A stretch of DNA of 64,000 nucleotides from contig NZ_CALADU010000095.1 in assembly GCF_937890665.1 (NCBI RefSeq), positions 1 to 64,000 on the forward strand. The letters run 5' to 3'. The notes under the pieces are model-generated. The model was not told where the DNA came from, did no database searches, and saw only the letters and a list, made by a program, of their open reading frames with translations. Made by a program: the position numbers and the translations under genes. The DNA comes from an uncultured Subdoligranulum sp. (GTDB lineage Bacteria; Bacillota_A; Clostridia; Oscillospirales; Ruminococcaceae). Positions 43,652 through 52,556 of this stretch are shown one piece after another (the first letter of the stretch is position 1; each line of letters starts with the position of its first letter).

Positions 43652-45172
43652 TTGAAACAAGGCATCTCCAAACCGCGGCGGGGTTTTGTGTTGAGCATTC
43701 GGTGGCAGTTGATGCTGTTCATCGGGGCCATGACCCTGCTGACCTTGGCGCTGGTCTGGGGTGTGATCACCTACGCGCTGGTGCCCCAGTATAACCGCAC
43801 CATCCGCGCCAAGCTGGAGAGCAAAACCACCGCCATCGTAGCCATGATCGATCAAAGCGAGGTTCCTATCTCCAACCGGGACTTTGGCATCTTGGTGCTG
43901 AACAACGATTTTTGGGAAGGCGTGAACGACACCTTCCAATCCAAGACCATCAATGTGGACGGCTGCTGTGTAGACTTCAGCGATTCCACCCTGCGTTGCC
44001 TCAAAGCCTACGAAAGCATGTACCCCTGCATGCTCCATGAGAGTACCGGCGCTTTCGGCGGGAACTTTGGGTATAATGTAAACACATCGCTGGTCATTCA
44101 GATGCGTCAGAAGCTGTTTGAAACCGGCAGCCTCTACGAAGTCGTACGCTCCGGGTCCAGCCAGCAGATGCTGGTGGGACAATTATCGGCCGACGGCAAA
44201 TACGGTGTGATTGTCTCCACCAGCCTAGCCCAAATCTCCACTGCCGCTGAGGTTTTGCGGTCCATTCTGGGCCCGTTGGCACTGCTTTTGTTGTTCTTTG
44301 ATCTGCTGTTCGCCATGCTGTTCAGCCGGTGGTTCACCCGCCCCATCGAGCGGCTCTCTGCCGGTGCGCAGGAGATTGCTTCCGGCAACTACGATGTCCA
44401 GATCTCGGTGGTGCATCGGGATGAGATCGGCCGACTGGCGGAAGACTTCAACCATATGGCCGCGGAAGTGAAACGCAGTGCCCAGTTGGAGAAGGATATT
44501 CTGGCCAATGTCAGTCACGATTTGCGCACCCCCTTGACCCTCATCAAAGGATATGCTGAGACGGTGCGGGATCTGACCGGCACCGACGATGCCAAGCGCA
44601 CCGAGCAGTGCAACATCATTGTGGATGAGACTGACCGGCTTTCCACGCTGGTCAACAGTGTGATGGAATTGAGCAAGGTGCAAAACGGCTCCGAAAAGCC
44701 CAATTTGGTGGACTTTGATATGAGCGAACTTTGCTTTGAGGTCGCGGGTCGCTATGACGCACTGTGCGACCAGAATCACTGGACGCTTCAGTTGGAAGCC
44801 GACCACGCCGCCCCGGTCAGCGCTGACCCTGCCATGATGGAGCGGGTGCTGCACAACCTGCTGGGCAACGCCTTCCATCACATTGGTGAAGATGGTGTGG
44901 TGGTGTTGCGGGTACTGCCGCAGGAAACCGGCTGCCGCGTAGAGGTGGAAGACCATGGTCCCGGGATTCCGCCGGAAGATTTACCGCACCTATTTGACCG
45001 GTACTACCGTGCCCGCCAAGACGCCGGCAAAACCGGTACCGGGCTGGGCCTTTCCATCACAAAGGCCATTCTGCAGCAACATGGCTTTGCTTTTGGGGTG
45101 AACAGCGCCGTGGGCCAAGGGTCCACCTTCTGGTTCACCATGCAGGACACCCGTACGCAACCCCATCCCTGA
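43652..45172 (+). CDS. Sensor histidine kinase (HAMP-HisKA-HATPase)
   Basis: 506 residues with a TTG start behind AAAAAGGAG. The membrane helices near 16-40 and 205-228 bracket an extracellular domain of about 165 residues without a recognised fold. A HAMP domain follows (to about 285). The HisKA box is NVSHDLRTPLTLIKG with the phosphorylated His, the N-box is HNLLGNAFHHI, and the G-boxes are DHGPGIPPEDL and GTGLGLSI. It is the partner of the response regulator directly upstream. The ligand is unknown. Confidence 0.95.
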   Translation: MKQGISKPRRGFVLSIRWQLMLFIGAMTLLTLALVWGVITYALVPQYNRTIRAKLESKTTAIVAMIDQSEVPISNRDFGILVLNNDFWEGVNDTFQSKTINVDGCCVDFSDSTLRCLKAYESMYPCMLHESTGAFGGNFGYNVNTSLVIQMRQKLFETGSLYEVVRSGSSQQMLVGQLSADGKYGVIVSTSLAQISTAAEVLRSILGPLALLLLFFDLLFAMLFSRWFTRPIERLSAGAQEIASGNYDVQISVVHRDEIGRLAEDFNHMAAEVKRSAQLEKDILANVSHDLRTPLTLIKGYAETVRDLTGTDDAKRTEQCNIIVDETDRLSTLVNSVMELSKVQNGSEKPNLVDFDMSELCFEVAGRYDALCDQNHWTLQLEADHAAPVSADPAMMERVLHNLLGNAFHHIGEDGVVVLRVLPQETGCRVEVEDHGPGIPPEDLPHLFDRYYRARQDAGKTGTGLGLSITKAILQQHGFAFGVNSAVGQGSTFWFTMQDTRTQPHP

Positions 45173-45191
45173 ATTGTCGGAGGTAATCGCG

Positions 45192-45728
45192 ATGGATAAA
45201 CTCAACCGTGAAATGGATGAACAACTGAAAAACCGTGTGGCCGATTTGACCGCCCACAACGATGAAACCGGTGACGGCAAACTGGACGCTGCCGACCTGA
45301 AAGCCCAACTGAACCGCATTGAGGCTCAGTTGGAACTGCAGGACCAACAAAACCGCCATATCATGCGCAACCAACGGCTGCGCATGATGCTGAGCATTGC
45401 TATGACAGCCGTATTACTGATAGCACTGGGAGTTTTTTGGTACTACTCCCGCACCGCCTACCAACAGGTGATGGAGTCCACCGCGCAGGTAAATGAACTG
45501 GCTACCACCGTGCAAAGCAGTCTGGACACGGTAGACCCCGAAGCGTTGGATTCCATGATGCAGGATCTGCCGGAAATTACCGAGCAGCTCAAGCGCATTG
45601 ATGTGGATGCCCTGAACGAGGTGCTGACTGAACTACCCACCCTGATGGACAATGTCAACAAACTTCAGGCGCAGGTAGATTCCATCAACAGTTGGTTCAA
45701 CGGATTGGGGTCGATGTTCCGTTCCTAA
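45192..45728 (+). CDS. Small membrane protein with coiled coils, unknown function
   Basis: 178 residues from the ATG at 45192 (GGAGG upstream). The N-terminal soluble part (1-65, charged, coiled-coil-like) precedes one membrane helix (about 72-90). The outer part is predicted helical, with repeated heptads (LNEVLTELPTLMDNVNKLQAQVDSI region). I recognise no family. It lies 20 bases after the kinase gene, so it may be a third, accessory member of the two-component operon. Confidence 0.75.
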   Translation: MDKLNREMDEQLKNRVADLTAHNDETGDGKLDAADLKAQLNRIEAQLELQDQQNRHIMRNQRLRMMLSIAMTAVLLIALGVFWYYSRTAYQQVMESTAQVNELATTVQSSLDTVDPEALDSMMQDLPEITEQLKRIDVDALNEVLTELPTLMDNVNKLQAQVDSINSWFNGLGSMFRS

Positions 45729-45810
45729 AAGTTTCCTACCGTTTGCAGGGTGGGAACGGGTTATCGATCGCAAGGGTGCCGTACAAGCGCTGCCATTTCC
45801 ACTATAAACA

Positions 45811-45851
45811 AACCGGGCCGCAGGGAGAGACTTCTCCCCTGCGGCCCGGTT
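45811..45851 (+). terminator. Terminator of the two-component operon
   Basis: A stem of at least 15 bp, AACCGGGCCGCAGGG paired with CCCTGCGGCCCGGTT. T-richness is low (TTCG), so it could also act for the convergent small gene. Confidence 0.75.
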
Positions 45852-45873
45852 CGTACGGCAGTGCCGGCTATCC

Positions 45874-46032
45874 TCAGCGCTGGCGGTAGCTCTGGCAGTA
45901 GTGCGGGTTATCTACGCCCTGATTGCCATTCTCGGAATGCTCAGTGATCTTGATCGCGTCCAGATTGCACGTGCAGCCGTTCTGGTTGTACGCACAGGAG
46001 CAAACATCACAGGTAACGTTGGTATTCTCCAT
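45874..46032 (-). CDS. DUF1540-like cysteine-rich small protein
   Basis: 52 residues, starting MENTNVTCDVCSC behind a GGAGGTGAG site. Cysteines sit at 8, 11, 13, 20 and 22, with one more at 46 near the C-terminus, the pattern of a DUF1540 metal-binding mini-domain (CxxCxY...GCxC). Function is unknown; such proteins are common in clostridia. It is divergent from another cysteine-rich mini-protein. Confidence 0.8.
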   Translation of the reverse strand: MENTNVTCDVCSCAYNQNGCTCNLDAIKITEHSENGNQGVDNPHYCQSYRQR

Positions 46033-46090
46033 TTTGGCTCACCTCCTTACCGGTAGTATGGCCAACTGTCGGCTTTTTATGCGTGCCGCC

Positions 46091-46120
46091 TTGCGCAAAC
46101 CGTTCCCCTTGTGCTATACT
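46091..46120 (+). promoter_or_regulatory. Promoter of the FeoB-associated-type small gene
   Basis: TTGCGC (46091-46096), 18 bases, TATACT (46115-46120). Confidence 0.6.
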
Positions 46121-46159
46121 GAACAGGAAGGGATGCGCTCCATCCCGGGAGGTACCAAC

Positions 46160-46330
46160 ATGAATCTTGCAAGTGTTATCGTTTTGGTCGTAGTCTTTGT
46201 GCTGCTGGCATTGGCGGTATTGTTTATCAGCCAAAATGGCGGTTGGCAAGGCGGCTGCGGCGGCAACTGTGCTAGCTGCCACAATAAGTGCGCCACCCCC
46301 AAGCCTAAAGAGGAAACCAAGAAACCGTAA
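46160..46330 (+). CDS. FeoB-associated Cys-rich membrane protein (orphan)
   Basis: 56 residues behind GGGAGGT. One membrane helix (4-24) is followed by GGCGGNCASCHNKC, the pattern of FeoB-associated cysteine-rich membrane proteins, and a Lys/Glu tail. Such proteins usually follow feoB and are thought to help Fe2+ uptake, but no feoA or feoB is in the window. Confidence 0.8.
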   Translation: MNLASVIVLVVVFVLLALAVLFISQNGGWQGGCGGNCASCHNKCATPKPKEETKKP

Positions 46331-46336
46331 TATCGG

Positions 46337-46366
46337 GCCCTTTCTCTGACCGGAAAGGGCTTTTTT
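46337..46366 (+). terminator. Terminator after the small Cys-rich gene
   Basis: A GCCCTTTC/GAAAGGGC stem with an 8-base loop, then TTTTTT. Confidence 0.9.
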
Positions 46367-46373
46367 ACTGTAA

Positions 46374-46414
46374 AAAATCGCCCTGTGGCACCCATGGCGC
46401 CGTAGGGCGATTTT
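46374..46414 (-). terminator. Terminator of the histidine operon
   Basis: AAAATCGCCCT pairs with AGGGCGATTTT around a 19-base centre. On the minus strand the stem ends in TTTT, downstream of the hisK stop. Confidence 0.8.
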
Positions 46415-46434
46415 CTATAACTCTTTGTGCTTAC

Positions 46435-47262
46435 TCAAAGAGAACAGGCCTGAAAGCCGTCCTTGCCCAGCACCTGCACCTTAGAATAGCCCAGTGCCTT
46501 GAGCTTGGCTGCTGCTTCTTCGTAACCGAAGGTGAGCGCCTTGGTATCGTGGGCGTCGGCGGTGATCACCACATTGCCGGACAACGCCAGCCAGTCTTTC
46601 AGGATCTCGTCCGAGGGGAAGAAGTCCTTGCGGAACCCACGGTACACCGCCGAGGTATTGACTTCCAGCACGCAACGGTTGCGGGCCGCCACCATCAGCG
46701 CGGCGTCGGCAGCCGCTTTGTAGCGGGGATCCTGTTCATCGAAGAACTTGCCGTCCCCATTGATCTTTTTGATCAAATCGAAATGACCGAGGATGGTGGG
46801 CTTTTTCTCCGCCACTTTGGCCACATTGGCAAAGTAGGCTTCCACCACAGCCAGCCCGTCGCCGTCAAAATCGTCGGCAATGCAGGCAGCCAGATCACTT
46901 TCCCGCCAGTCGATCTCGTAATATTTGCCGGTCTTGGGTCCCTGCACATAGTGGCAGCTACCGATGCAATAATCATAATCTGCCGGGTTATCATCGCTGA
47001 AGAGGTCCCACTCCAGCCCGCAGAGAATATCCAGCTTACCGGCATAGCGCTCTTTCAGCTTGGCAACCTGCGCTTTGTAGAGCGCCGTGCGGCTTTTGGT
47101 CATGCAGTATTCCAGATCGCAGGGGGTGTGGCTATGACCACTGAAGCCCAGCGTCTGCAGCCCGGCGCGCCACGCCGTAACCGCCATTTCCTCTAAGGTA
47201 TTTTTGCCGTCGCACAGTTTGGAATGTACGTGGACGGAACTTTTCAGATATTCGCCCGCCAT
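46435..47262 (-). CDS. hisK: Histidinol-phosphatase, PHP type
   Basis: 275 residues. PHP-domain metal ligands appear in order: SSVHVHSKLCDG, GFSGHSHTP, GLEWDLF, GSCHYV, LGHFDLIKK, VLEVNTSA and ITADAHDTKAL. This is the HisJ/HisK type that removes phosphate from histidinol phosphate. It is the last gene of the his operon, one base after hisIE, which supports the histidine role over other PHP hydrolases. Confidence 0.92.
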   Translation of the reverse strand: MAGEYLKSSVHVHSKLCDGKNTLEEMAVTAWRAGLQTLGFSGHSHTPCDLEYCMTKSRTALYKAQVAKLKERYAGKLDILCGLEWDLFSDDNPADYDYCIGSCHYVQGPKTGKYYEIDWRESDLAACIADDFDGDGLAVVEAYFANVAKVAEKKPTILGHFDLIKKINGDGKFFDEQDPRYKAAADAALMVAARNRCVLEVNTSAVYRGFRKDFFPSDEILKDWLALSGNVVITADAHDTKALTFGYEEAAAKLKALGYSKVQVLGKDGFQACSL

Positions 47263-47263
47263 A

Positions 47264-47920
47264 TTACTGCATCCTTTCCTGCTTTACTTTATGGTCAATG
47301 ACATGCCGTTTTTCCAGTTCTTTGGTGATATCCTCCACCGAGATGCCCAGCTCGATCATCAGCACCATGACATGATAGGCCAGATCGCTGATTTCGTAGA
47401 TGGTTTCCTCTTTGTCCCGTTTGCTGCCGGCAATGATAACTTCGGTGGATTCTTCCCCCACCTTTTTGAGGATCTTTTCCAGCCCTTTGTCGAAAAGATA
47501 GCTGGTGTAGCTGCCCTCTTTGGGGTCGGTCTTACGGCCTTCGATCAGTTCGTACAGTCCCTGCCAGGTGAACTGCTTGAGCTCATCCGAAACATAGACC
47601 GGATTGAAGAAGCAGCTCTCGGCACCGGTATGGCAGGCAGGGCCTTCCTTGATTACGTCGATAACCAACGCATCCTTATCACAGTCCGCCGTGATGGAAA
47701 CAACGCGCTGCACATTGCCCGACGTTTCACCTTTGCGCCAGATTTCCTGCCGGCTGCGGGACCAGAACACCGTGCGTCCTTCGGCAATGGTCAGGGCCAA
47801 CGTTTCCGCGTTCATATAGGCGAGGGTCAGCACTCCCTTGGTATAGTGATCCTGCACGATGGCGGGAATCAACCCATGGGAATTGAAATGGAGCGATTGA
47901 GAATTTTGGGTGATTTCCAT
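47264..47920 (-). CDS. hisI: Bifunctional phosphoribosyl-AMP cyclohydrolase / phosphoribosyl-ATP pyrophosphatase
   Basis: 218 residues from the ATG at 47920 (GGAGG upstream). The HisI part (about 1-110) has [40 protein letters not shown] and the zinc-site [10 protein letters not shown]. The HisE part (about 120-215) has [22 protein letters not shown] and the ISDLAYH motif. It catalyses steps 2 and 3 of histidine synthesis. Confidence 0.96.
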   Translation of the reverse strand: MEITQNSQSLHFNSHGLIPAIVQDHYTKGVLTLAYMNAETLALTIAEGRTVFWSRSRQEIWRKGETSGNVQRVVSITADCDKDALVIDVIKEGPACHTGAESCFFNPVYVSDELKQFTWQGLYELIEGRKTDPKEGSYTSYLFDKGLEKILKKVGEESTEVIIAGSKRDKEETIYEISDLAYHVMVLMIELGISVEDITKELEKRHVIDHKVKQERMQ

Positions 47921-47998
47921 CTTGAGAAACCTCCTGCTCAAGAACGTTTGGTGCGGGCCGCACCGATGGCACCGCCCGCCCCAAGAAAATATATGTAT

Positions 47999-48027
47999 AG
48001 TGTACCTGTTTTTGTCGCGTTTGGCAA
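47999..48027 (-). promoter_or_regulatory. Possible internal promoter before hisIE
   Basis: On the minus strand TTGCCA, 17 bases, TACACT in the 111-base gap between hisF and hisIE, the only large gap in the operon. Confidence 0.5.
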
Positions 48028-48031
48028 GGGG

Positions 48032-48790
48032 TCAGAGCCGCATTTCCACGCCATTTTGCCGCAGATAGTCTTTGAGGTCCCGAATCAGGACCTGTTTGGT
48101 GTGGAAGATGGAAGCGGCCAACCCCGCATCTACTGCCGGATGCTCTCGGAACAAGGTGAGGAAATCCTCTTTGCAGCCGGCTCCGCCTGAAGCGATGATG
48201 GGCACCGCGCACCGTGCTGCCACCGCATCCAGTAGTTCCAGATCAAAGCCATTTTTTACGCCGTCGGTGTCGATGGAGTTGACCACCAATTCTCCGGCGC
48301 CATTGTGGACCCCTTGTTCCAGCCAGTCCAACGCGTCGATGCCGGTGTTTTCTCGGCCGCCTTTGGCAAAAAGCATAAACTTACCGTCCACCCGCTTGAT
48401 GTCGGCGGAAAGCACGACGCATTGGTTGCCGTACTTCTGGGCCGCCACCGAAATGATGCCGGGATTGGCAATGGCGCCGGAATTGACACTGACCTTATCG
48501 GCACCGCACTTGAGGACTCGGTCAAAATCTTCCAACGTGCGGATACCGCCCCCCACTGTTAGAGGGATAAAGATCTGGCTGGCTACCTGCCGCAAAATGT
48601 CCGTAAAAAGGGTGCGCCCCTCCACACTGGCGGTGATGTCATAGAACACTAGTTCATCGGCCCCCGACTCGTTGTAGAAGCGGGCCATTTCCACCGGGTC
48701 AGCCAGATCCTGCAGCCCTTCAAAGTTAACGCCCTTGACCACCCGGCCGTTTTTCACGTCCAGACAGGGAATGATCCGTTTGGTAATCAT
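48032..48790 (-). CDS. hisF: Imidazole glycerol phosphate synthase, cyclase subunit
   Basis: 252 residues. The start MITKRIIPCLDVKNGRVVKG holds the catalytic Asp (about 11). LTVGGGIRTLEDFDRVL and the second catalytic Asp in ELVVNSIDTDGVKNG (about 130) follow, with IIASGGAGCKEDF near the end. With HisH it makes imidazole glycerol phosphate and AICAR. GGAGGAAC precedes the ATG. Confidence 0.97.
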   Translation of the reverse strand: MITKRIIPCLDVKNGRVVKGVNFEGLQDLADPVEMARFYNESGADELVFYDITASVEGRTLFTDILRQVASQIFIPLTVGGGIRTLEDFDRVLKCGADKVSVNSGAIANPGIISVAAQKYGNQCVVLSADIKRVDGKFMLFAKGGRENTGIDALDWLEQGVHNGAGELVVNSIDTDGVKNGFDLELLDAVAARCAVPIIASGGAGCKEDFLTLFREHPAVDAGLAASIFHTKQVLIRDLKDYLRQNGVEMRL

Positions 48791-48805
48791 CGTCGGTTCC
48801 TCCTT

Positions 48806-49522
48806 TTACGTCTGATAGCGACGCACGGCCTCGGCCAGATCGATGGCGCCGGTATAGATGGATTTGCCCAAGATAGCTGCATGGCAGCCCATGGCTTGCA
48901 GCGCTTCCAGTTCCTCCATCCGGGCAATCCCGCCCGAAGCAGTTACCTCGATGCCGGGGATGGTCAGCAGTTCCCGATACAGGTCCAAATTGGTTCCCTG
49001 CAGGGTGCCATCCCGGGAGATATCGGTGGCGATGATCGCCCCTACCCCAGCCGCCGCACACCGACGGCAGAAATCCACCCCCGGTTCCGGGGTGACTTCC
49101 TTCCAGCCATTGACGGCTACATACCCCTGTTTCATGTCCACCCCCACAGCGATCTGCGGGCCGTAGGTTTGGGCCATCTGTTGGGTAAAGGCAAAGTTTT
49201 TCACGGCAACGGTGCCGAGGATACAGCGGTCTACCCCGAGGTCCAGATACCGGCGGATGCGTTCCTCGTCCCGGATGCCGCCGCCCACCTCAATTTTCAG
49301 TCCACCCAATTTGGCAATGGCTGCAATAGTTTGCAAATTGGCGGTGGTGTCGTCCTTCGCGCCATCCAGATCCACCACATGCAGATACCGGGCCCCAGCC
49401 TCCAAAAAGGCTTGTGCCTGCGCCACCGGGTCGGCGTTATAGACGGTCATCTGATCATAATCGCCCTGATAGAGCCGCACAGCCTGTCCGCCGCGCAGAT
49501 CAATGGCAGGATAAAGTTTCAT
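48806..49522 (-). CDS. hisA: Phosphoribosylformimino-AICAR-P isomerase
   Basis: 238 residues from the ATG at 49522 (GGAGGGG upstream), rather than the TTG three bases earlier. A TIM barrel starting KLYPAIDLRGGQAVRLYQGD has the acid/base Asp in the LR loop. IEVGGGIRDEERIRRYLD, the second catalytic Asp in IIATDISRDGTLQGTN (about 128), and TASGGIARMEELEAL are also present. It carries out step 4 of histidine synthesis. Confidence 0.97.
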   Translation of the reverse strand: MKLYPAIDLRGGQAVRLYQGDYDQMTVYNADPVAQAQAFLEAGARYLHVVDLDGAKDDTTANLQTIAAIAKLGGLKIEVGGGIRDEERIRRYLDLGVDRCILGTVAVKNFAFTQQMAQTYGPQIAVGVDMKQGYVAVNGWKEVTPEPGVDFCRRCAAAGVGAIIATDISRDGTLQGTNLDLYRELLTIPGIEVTASGGIARMEELEALQAMGCHAAILGKSIYTGAIDLAEAVRRYQT

Positions 49523-49534
49523 CAAAGCCCCTCC

Positions 49535-50152
49535 TTACAGTTCGGCAAACGCCTTCAGCAGGCGCAGACCGGTATCACCGGATTTTTCGGGGTGGAACTG
49601 GGTGCCATACACATGGCCGCTGCGCACCGCACCGGTCACCGGAATGCTGTACTCGCTGGTGGCCAAGGTGGAGGAGGCACACTGTTTGGCGTAATAACTG
49701 TGTACATAGTAGACATACTCTCCATCCCGCACATACCGGAACAGCGGATCCGACGCCCGTTCGGGCACAATGTGCAGCGCGTTCCAGCCAATGTGGGGAA
49801 CCTTCAGCGTCGGCTCCTGCAAATCGTCCGCCAAGGGGCAAACTTCCCCGGGAATCAACCCCAGACCGGTATGTTCCCCGTACTCATAGCTTTTTTCAAA
49901 GAGCAACTGCATACCCAAGCAGATGCCCAGCAACGGCTTATGCTGGGTTTCCTCTTTCAGCACCGGCACCAATCCCGTAGCTTCCAACTTGGCCATAGCA
50001 TCGGCAAAGGCCCCCACGCCGGGCAGCAGGATGTGGCTGGCCGCCCGCAAGTCCGCAGCGTCGCCGGTGACCCGCACTTCGGCGCCCAAACTCCGAACAC
50101 TGGACGACAGGCTGAACAAATTGCCCACACCATAATCCACAATGGCGATCAT
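49535..50152 (-). CDS. hisH: Imidazole glycerol phosphate synthase, glutaminase subunit
   Basis: 205 residues, class I glutamine amidotransferase. The nucleophile Cys is in LLGICLGMQLLF near 78. The catalytic His and Glu are in YGTQFHPEKSG near 187-190. The start MIAIVDYGVGNLFSL is typical. It supplies ammonia to HisF through the barrel tunnel. It is the neighbour of hisC, with no hisB between them. Confidence 0.97.
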   Translation of the reverse strand: MIAIVDYGVGNLFSLSSSVRSLGAEVRVTGDAADLRAASHILLPGVGAFADAMAKLEATGLVPVLKEETQHKPLLGICLGMQLLFEKSYEYGEHTGLGLIPGEVCPLADDLQEPTLKVPHIGWNALHIVPERASDPLFRYVRDGEYVYYVHSYYAKQCASSTLATSEYSIPVTGAVRSGHVYGTQFHPEKSGDTGLRLLKAFAEL

Positions 50153-50179
50153 AACATTTTCCTCCTCATTGGTAGTTCC

Positions 50180-51250
50180 TCAGCACTGCGGGGGCAGGAT
50201 CTCGTCCAGTGCTGCAAAGAAGCGCTGCATCTGTTCCGGCGTGCCGATGGTAATACGCAGATACCGGTCGATGCGGGGCGCGTTGAAGTAGCGGATCAGG
50301 ATGCCCCGCTGACGCAGCGCCTCAAAGATTTGTTTGCAGGGCATCCGGTCGGTGGTGACAAACAAAAAGTTGGTGGCAGAATCCAGCACGGTAAAGCCCC
50401 GGGCCCGCAGTTTCTCGGTGGTGTCGGCCCGGGTGGTCAGTACCTTGCCGGTCACCGACCGGAAATACGCCTCATCCCGGATAGCCGCCGCCCCTGCCGC
50501 CTGCGTCAGCGAGTTAACATTATAGGGGCTATAACTGAACTTGACCCGGTTCATATCGGCAATGAGTTCCGGCCGGGCCAAACAGAAGCCCAACCGGGCC
50601 CCCGCCAGATTATGGGTCTTGGAGAAGGTGTGGGTAATCACCAGATTGTCATACCGCGCCAACAACGGCAGGCAGCTAGCCCCTGCCGGGGCAAATTCTA
50701 TATAGGTTTCGTCCACAATCACAATATTGTTGGGGTTGGTGCGTACCACTTCCTCGATGGCCTCCACTGGCGCCAGCAGGCTGGTGGGGGCGTTGGGGTT
50801 GGCAATGACAATGGTCTCGTGCAGCCCACAATATTGTTTCAAGTCGATGGTAAAGTCCTCTTTCAGAGGAATGACATGCTGGGGAATGTGCAACAAATCA
50901 CAGAGTACCGGATAGAAACTGTAAGTAATGTCGGCAAAAGCCAGCGGGGTTTCCTCATCGCAGAATGCCCGCAGAGCCAGCAGCAAATTCTCATCACTGC
51001 CGTTGCCGCAAAGTACGTTTTCCGGGCTGACGCCCCAGTGATCGGCAATGGCTCGGTTGAGGTCGGCATTGGTCAAGTCGGAATAAAGGCGCAGCCCCGG
51101 TACTGCCGCCGCCACCGCCGCCGCCACACCGGGTGCCGGCGGGTAGGGGTTTTCGTTGGCATTGAGCTTAACCAGATTGTCGATTTTCAGCTGTTCGCCG
51201 GGAGTATAGGGTTCCAGCGCAGCCAGTGTCTTGGTAAAGTAACGGCTCAT
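50180..51250 (-). CDS. hisC: Histidinol-phosphate aminotransferase
   Basis: 356 residues from the ATG at 51250 (GGAGGGC upstream). It is a fold-type I PLP enzyme with KLNANENPYPPAPGV, GNGSDENLLLAL, ANPNAPTS, VDETYIEF and the PLP lysine in THTFSKTHNLAGARLGF near 220. It converts imidazole acetol phosphate to histidinol phosphate. In most clostridial operons hisB follows hisC or precedes hisH; here hisH follows after 27 bases. Confidence 0.95.
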   Translation of the reverse strand: MSRYFTKTLAALEPYTPGEQLKIDNLVKLNANENPYPPAPGVAAAVAAAVPGLRLYSDLTNADLNRAIADHWGVSPENVLCGNGSDENLLLALRAFCDEETPLAFADITYSFYPVLCDLLHIPQHVIPLKEDFTIDLKQYCGLHETIVIANPNAPTSLLAPVEAIEEVVRTNPNNIVIVDETYIEFAPAGASCLPLLARYDNLVITHTFSKTHNLAGARLGFCLARPELIADMNRVKFSYSPYNVNSLTQAAGAAAIRDEAYFRSVTGKVLTTRADTTEKLRARGFTVLDSATNFLFVTTDRMPCKQIFEALRQRGILIRYFNAPRIDRYLRITIGTPEQMQRFFAALDEILPPQC

Positions 51251-51266
51251 CCTTGCTGCCCTCCGC

Positions 51267-52556
51267 TCACTGGTCCTCAAACCGGATCGTTACGCTCTTG
51301 GCATGGGCGTGCAGGCCCTCGTGCTCGGCAAAGTTGGCGATCCGCTTTTCTACCTGCCCCAGCGCTTCCCGGGTATAGTAGATAAAGCTGGACTTTTTCA
51401 CAAAGTCATCCACGCCCAACGGGCTGCTGAACCGAGCGGTGCCGCTGGTGGGCAACGTATGGTTGGGTCCAGCGAAATAGTCGCCCAGTGCTTCCGGCAC
51501 GTTCTTACCGAGGAAGATACTGCCGGCGTTTTCCACCTGATTGAGCACCGCAAAGGGATCGTCCACGCAGATTTCCAGATGTTCCGGCGCGATAATGTTG
51601 ACGGCCTCGATGGCTTTCTTCATATCGTCGGTGACGATGATCTTGCCGTTGGTATCCACACTGGCCCGTGCAATGGCCGCCCGGGGCAATTGGGGAATCT
51701 GTACTTCCAGTTCCGCCTGCACGGCGCGGGCCAGCTCCCAACTATCGGTAACCAGTACCGGGGTTGCCAGTTTGTCGTGTTCGGCCTGACTGAGCAAGTC
51801 CGCCGCTACCCAAGCCGGGTTGCAGCTACCGTCCGCCAGCACCAGAATCTCGGACGGGCCGGCAATCATATCGATGCCCACCTTGCCGAACACCTTCCGC
51901 TTGGCAGTGGCCACATAGATGTTGCCGGGACCTACGATCTTGTCCACAGCGGGCACGCTCTCGGTGCCGTATGCCAGCGCAGCTACCGCCTGCGCACCGC
52001 CGGTCTTAAAGATGCAGTCAATGCCTGCAATTACCGCCGCTGCCAGAATGCCCGGGTTCACCTTGCCGCCGGGCCCCGCCGGTGTGGTCATCACGATCTG
52101 GCGCACCCCCGCCACCTTGGCAGGGATCACATCCATCAGTACCGTGGACGGGTAAGCCGCCGTACCACCCGGCACGTAGACACCGGCCCGTTGGATGGGA
52201 GTGTATTTCTGGCCCAGCACCACGCCGGGCTTATCGGTCAGCACAAAGTTTTTGTGGAGCTGCTGCTCATGGAAATGGCGGATGTTTTCCGCCGCCATCT
52301 TCAGGGTGGTGATGAATTCGGGGTCCTGTGCATCCAGTTCCGCAAAAGCTTCGTCGATTTCCTGCTGGGTGACCTGCACCGAGGTCATCTCGGCATGGTC
52401 AAACTTAGCCGCATAGTCCAGTAAGGCTGCATCGCCCCGGGCACGTACATCGGCAATGATGGCGTCCACCGTCGCCTCCACGTCCGCCTCGGCACGGATA
52501 TCCCGGTTCAGAATCTCTTCGGGTTTGACTTCCTCGAAATTGTACAGGCGAATCAT
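51267..52556 (-). CDS. hisD: Histidinol dehydrogenase
   Basis: 429 residues. Motifs are YVPGGTAAYPSTVLM, VGPGNIYVATAKRKVFG, the zinc-site LSQAEHDKLATPVLVT and the catalytic Glu/His block SIFLGKNVPEALGDYFAGPNHTLPT. It performs the two NAD-linked oxidations from histidinol to histidine. Its ATG overlaps the stop of the upstream hisZ-hisG gene (ATGA), so translation is coupled. Confidence 0.97.
   Translation of the reverse strand: MIRLYNFEEVKPEEILNRDIRAEADVEATVDAIIADVRARGDAALLDYAAKFDHAEMTSVQVTQQEIDEAFAELDAQDPEFITTLKMAAENIRHFHEQQLHKNFVLTDKPGVVLGQKYTPIQRAGVYVPGGTAAYPSTVLMDVIPAKVAGVRQIVMTTPAGPGGKVNPGILAAAVIAGIDCIFKTGGAQAVAALAYGTESVPAVDKIVGPGNIYVATAKRKVFGKVGIDMIAGPSEILVLADGSCNPAWVAADLLSQAEHDKLATPVLVTDSWELARAVQAELEVQIPQLPRAAIARASVDTNGKIIVTDDMKKAIEAVNIIAPEHLEICVDDPFAVLNQVENAGSIFLGKNVPEALGDYFAGPNHTLPTSGTARFSSPLGVDDFVKKSSFIYYTREALGQVEKRIANFAEHEGLHAHAKSVTIRFEDQ

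Noticed and set aside
48881..51385. 834-codon open frame opposite hisA-hisH-hisC
   Set aside because: It spans several real genes on the other strand and has no domain of its own.
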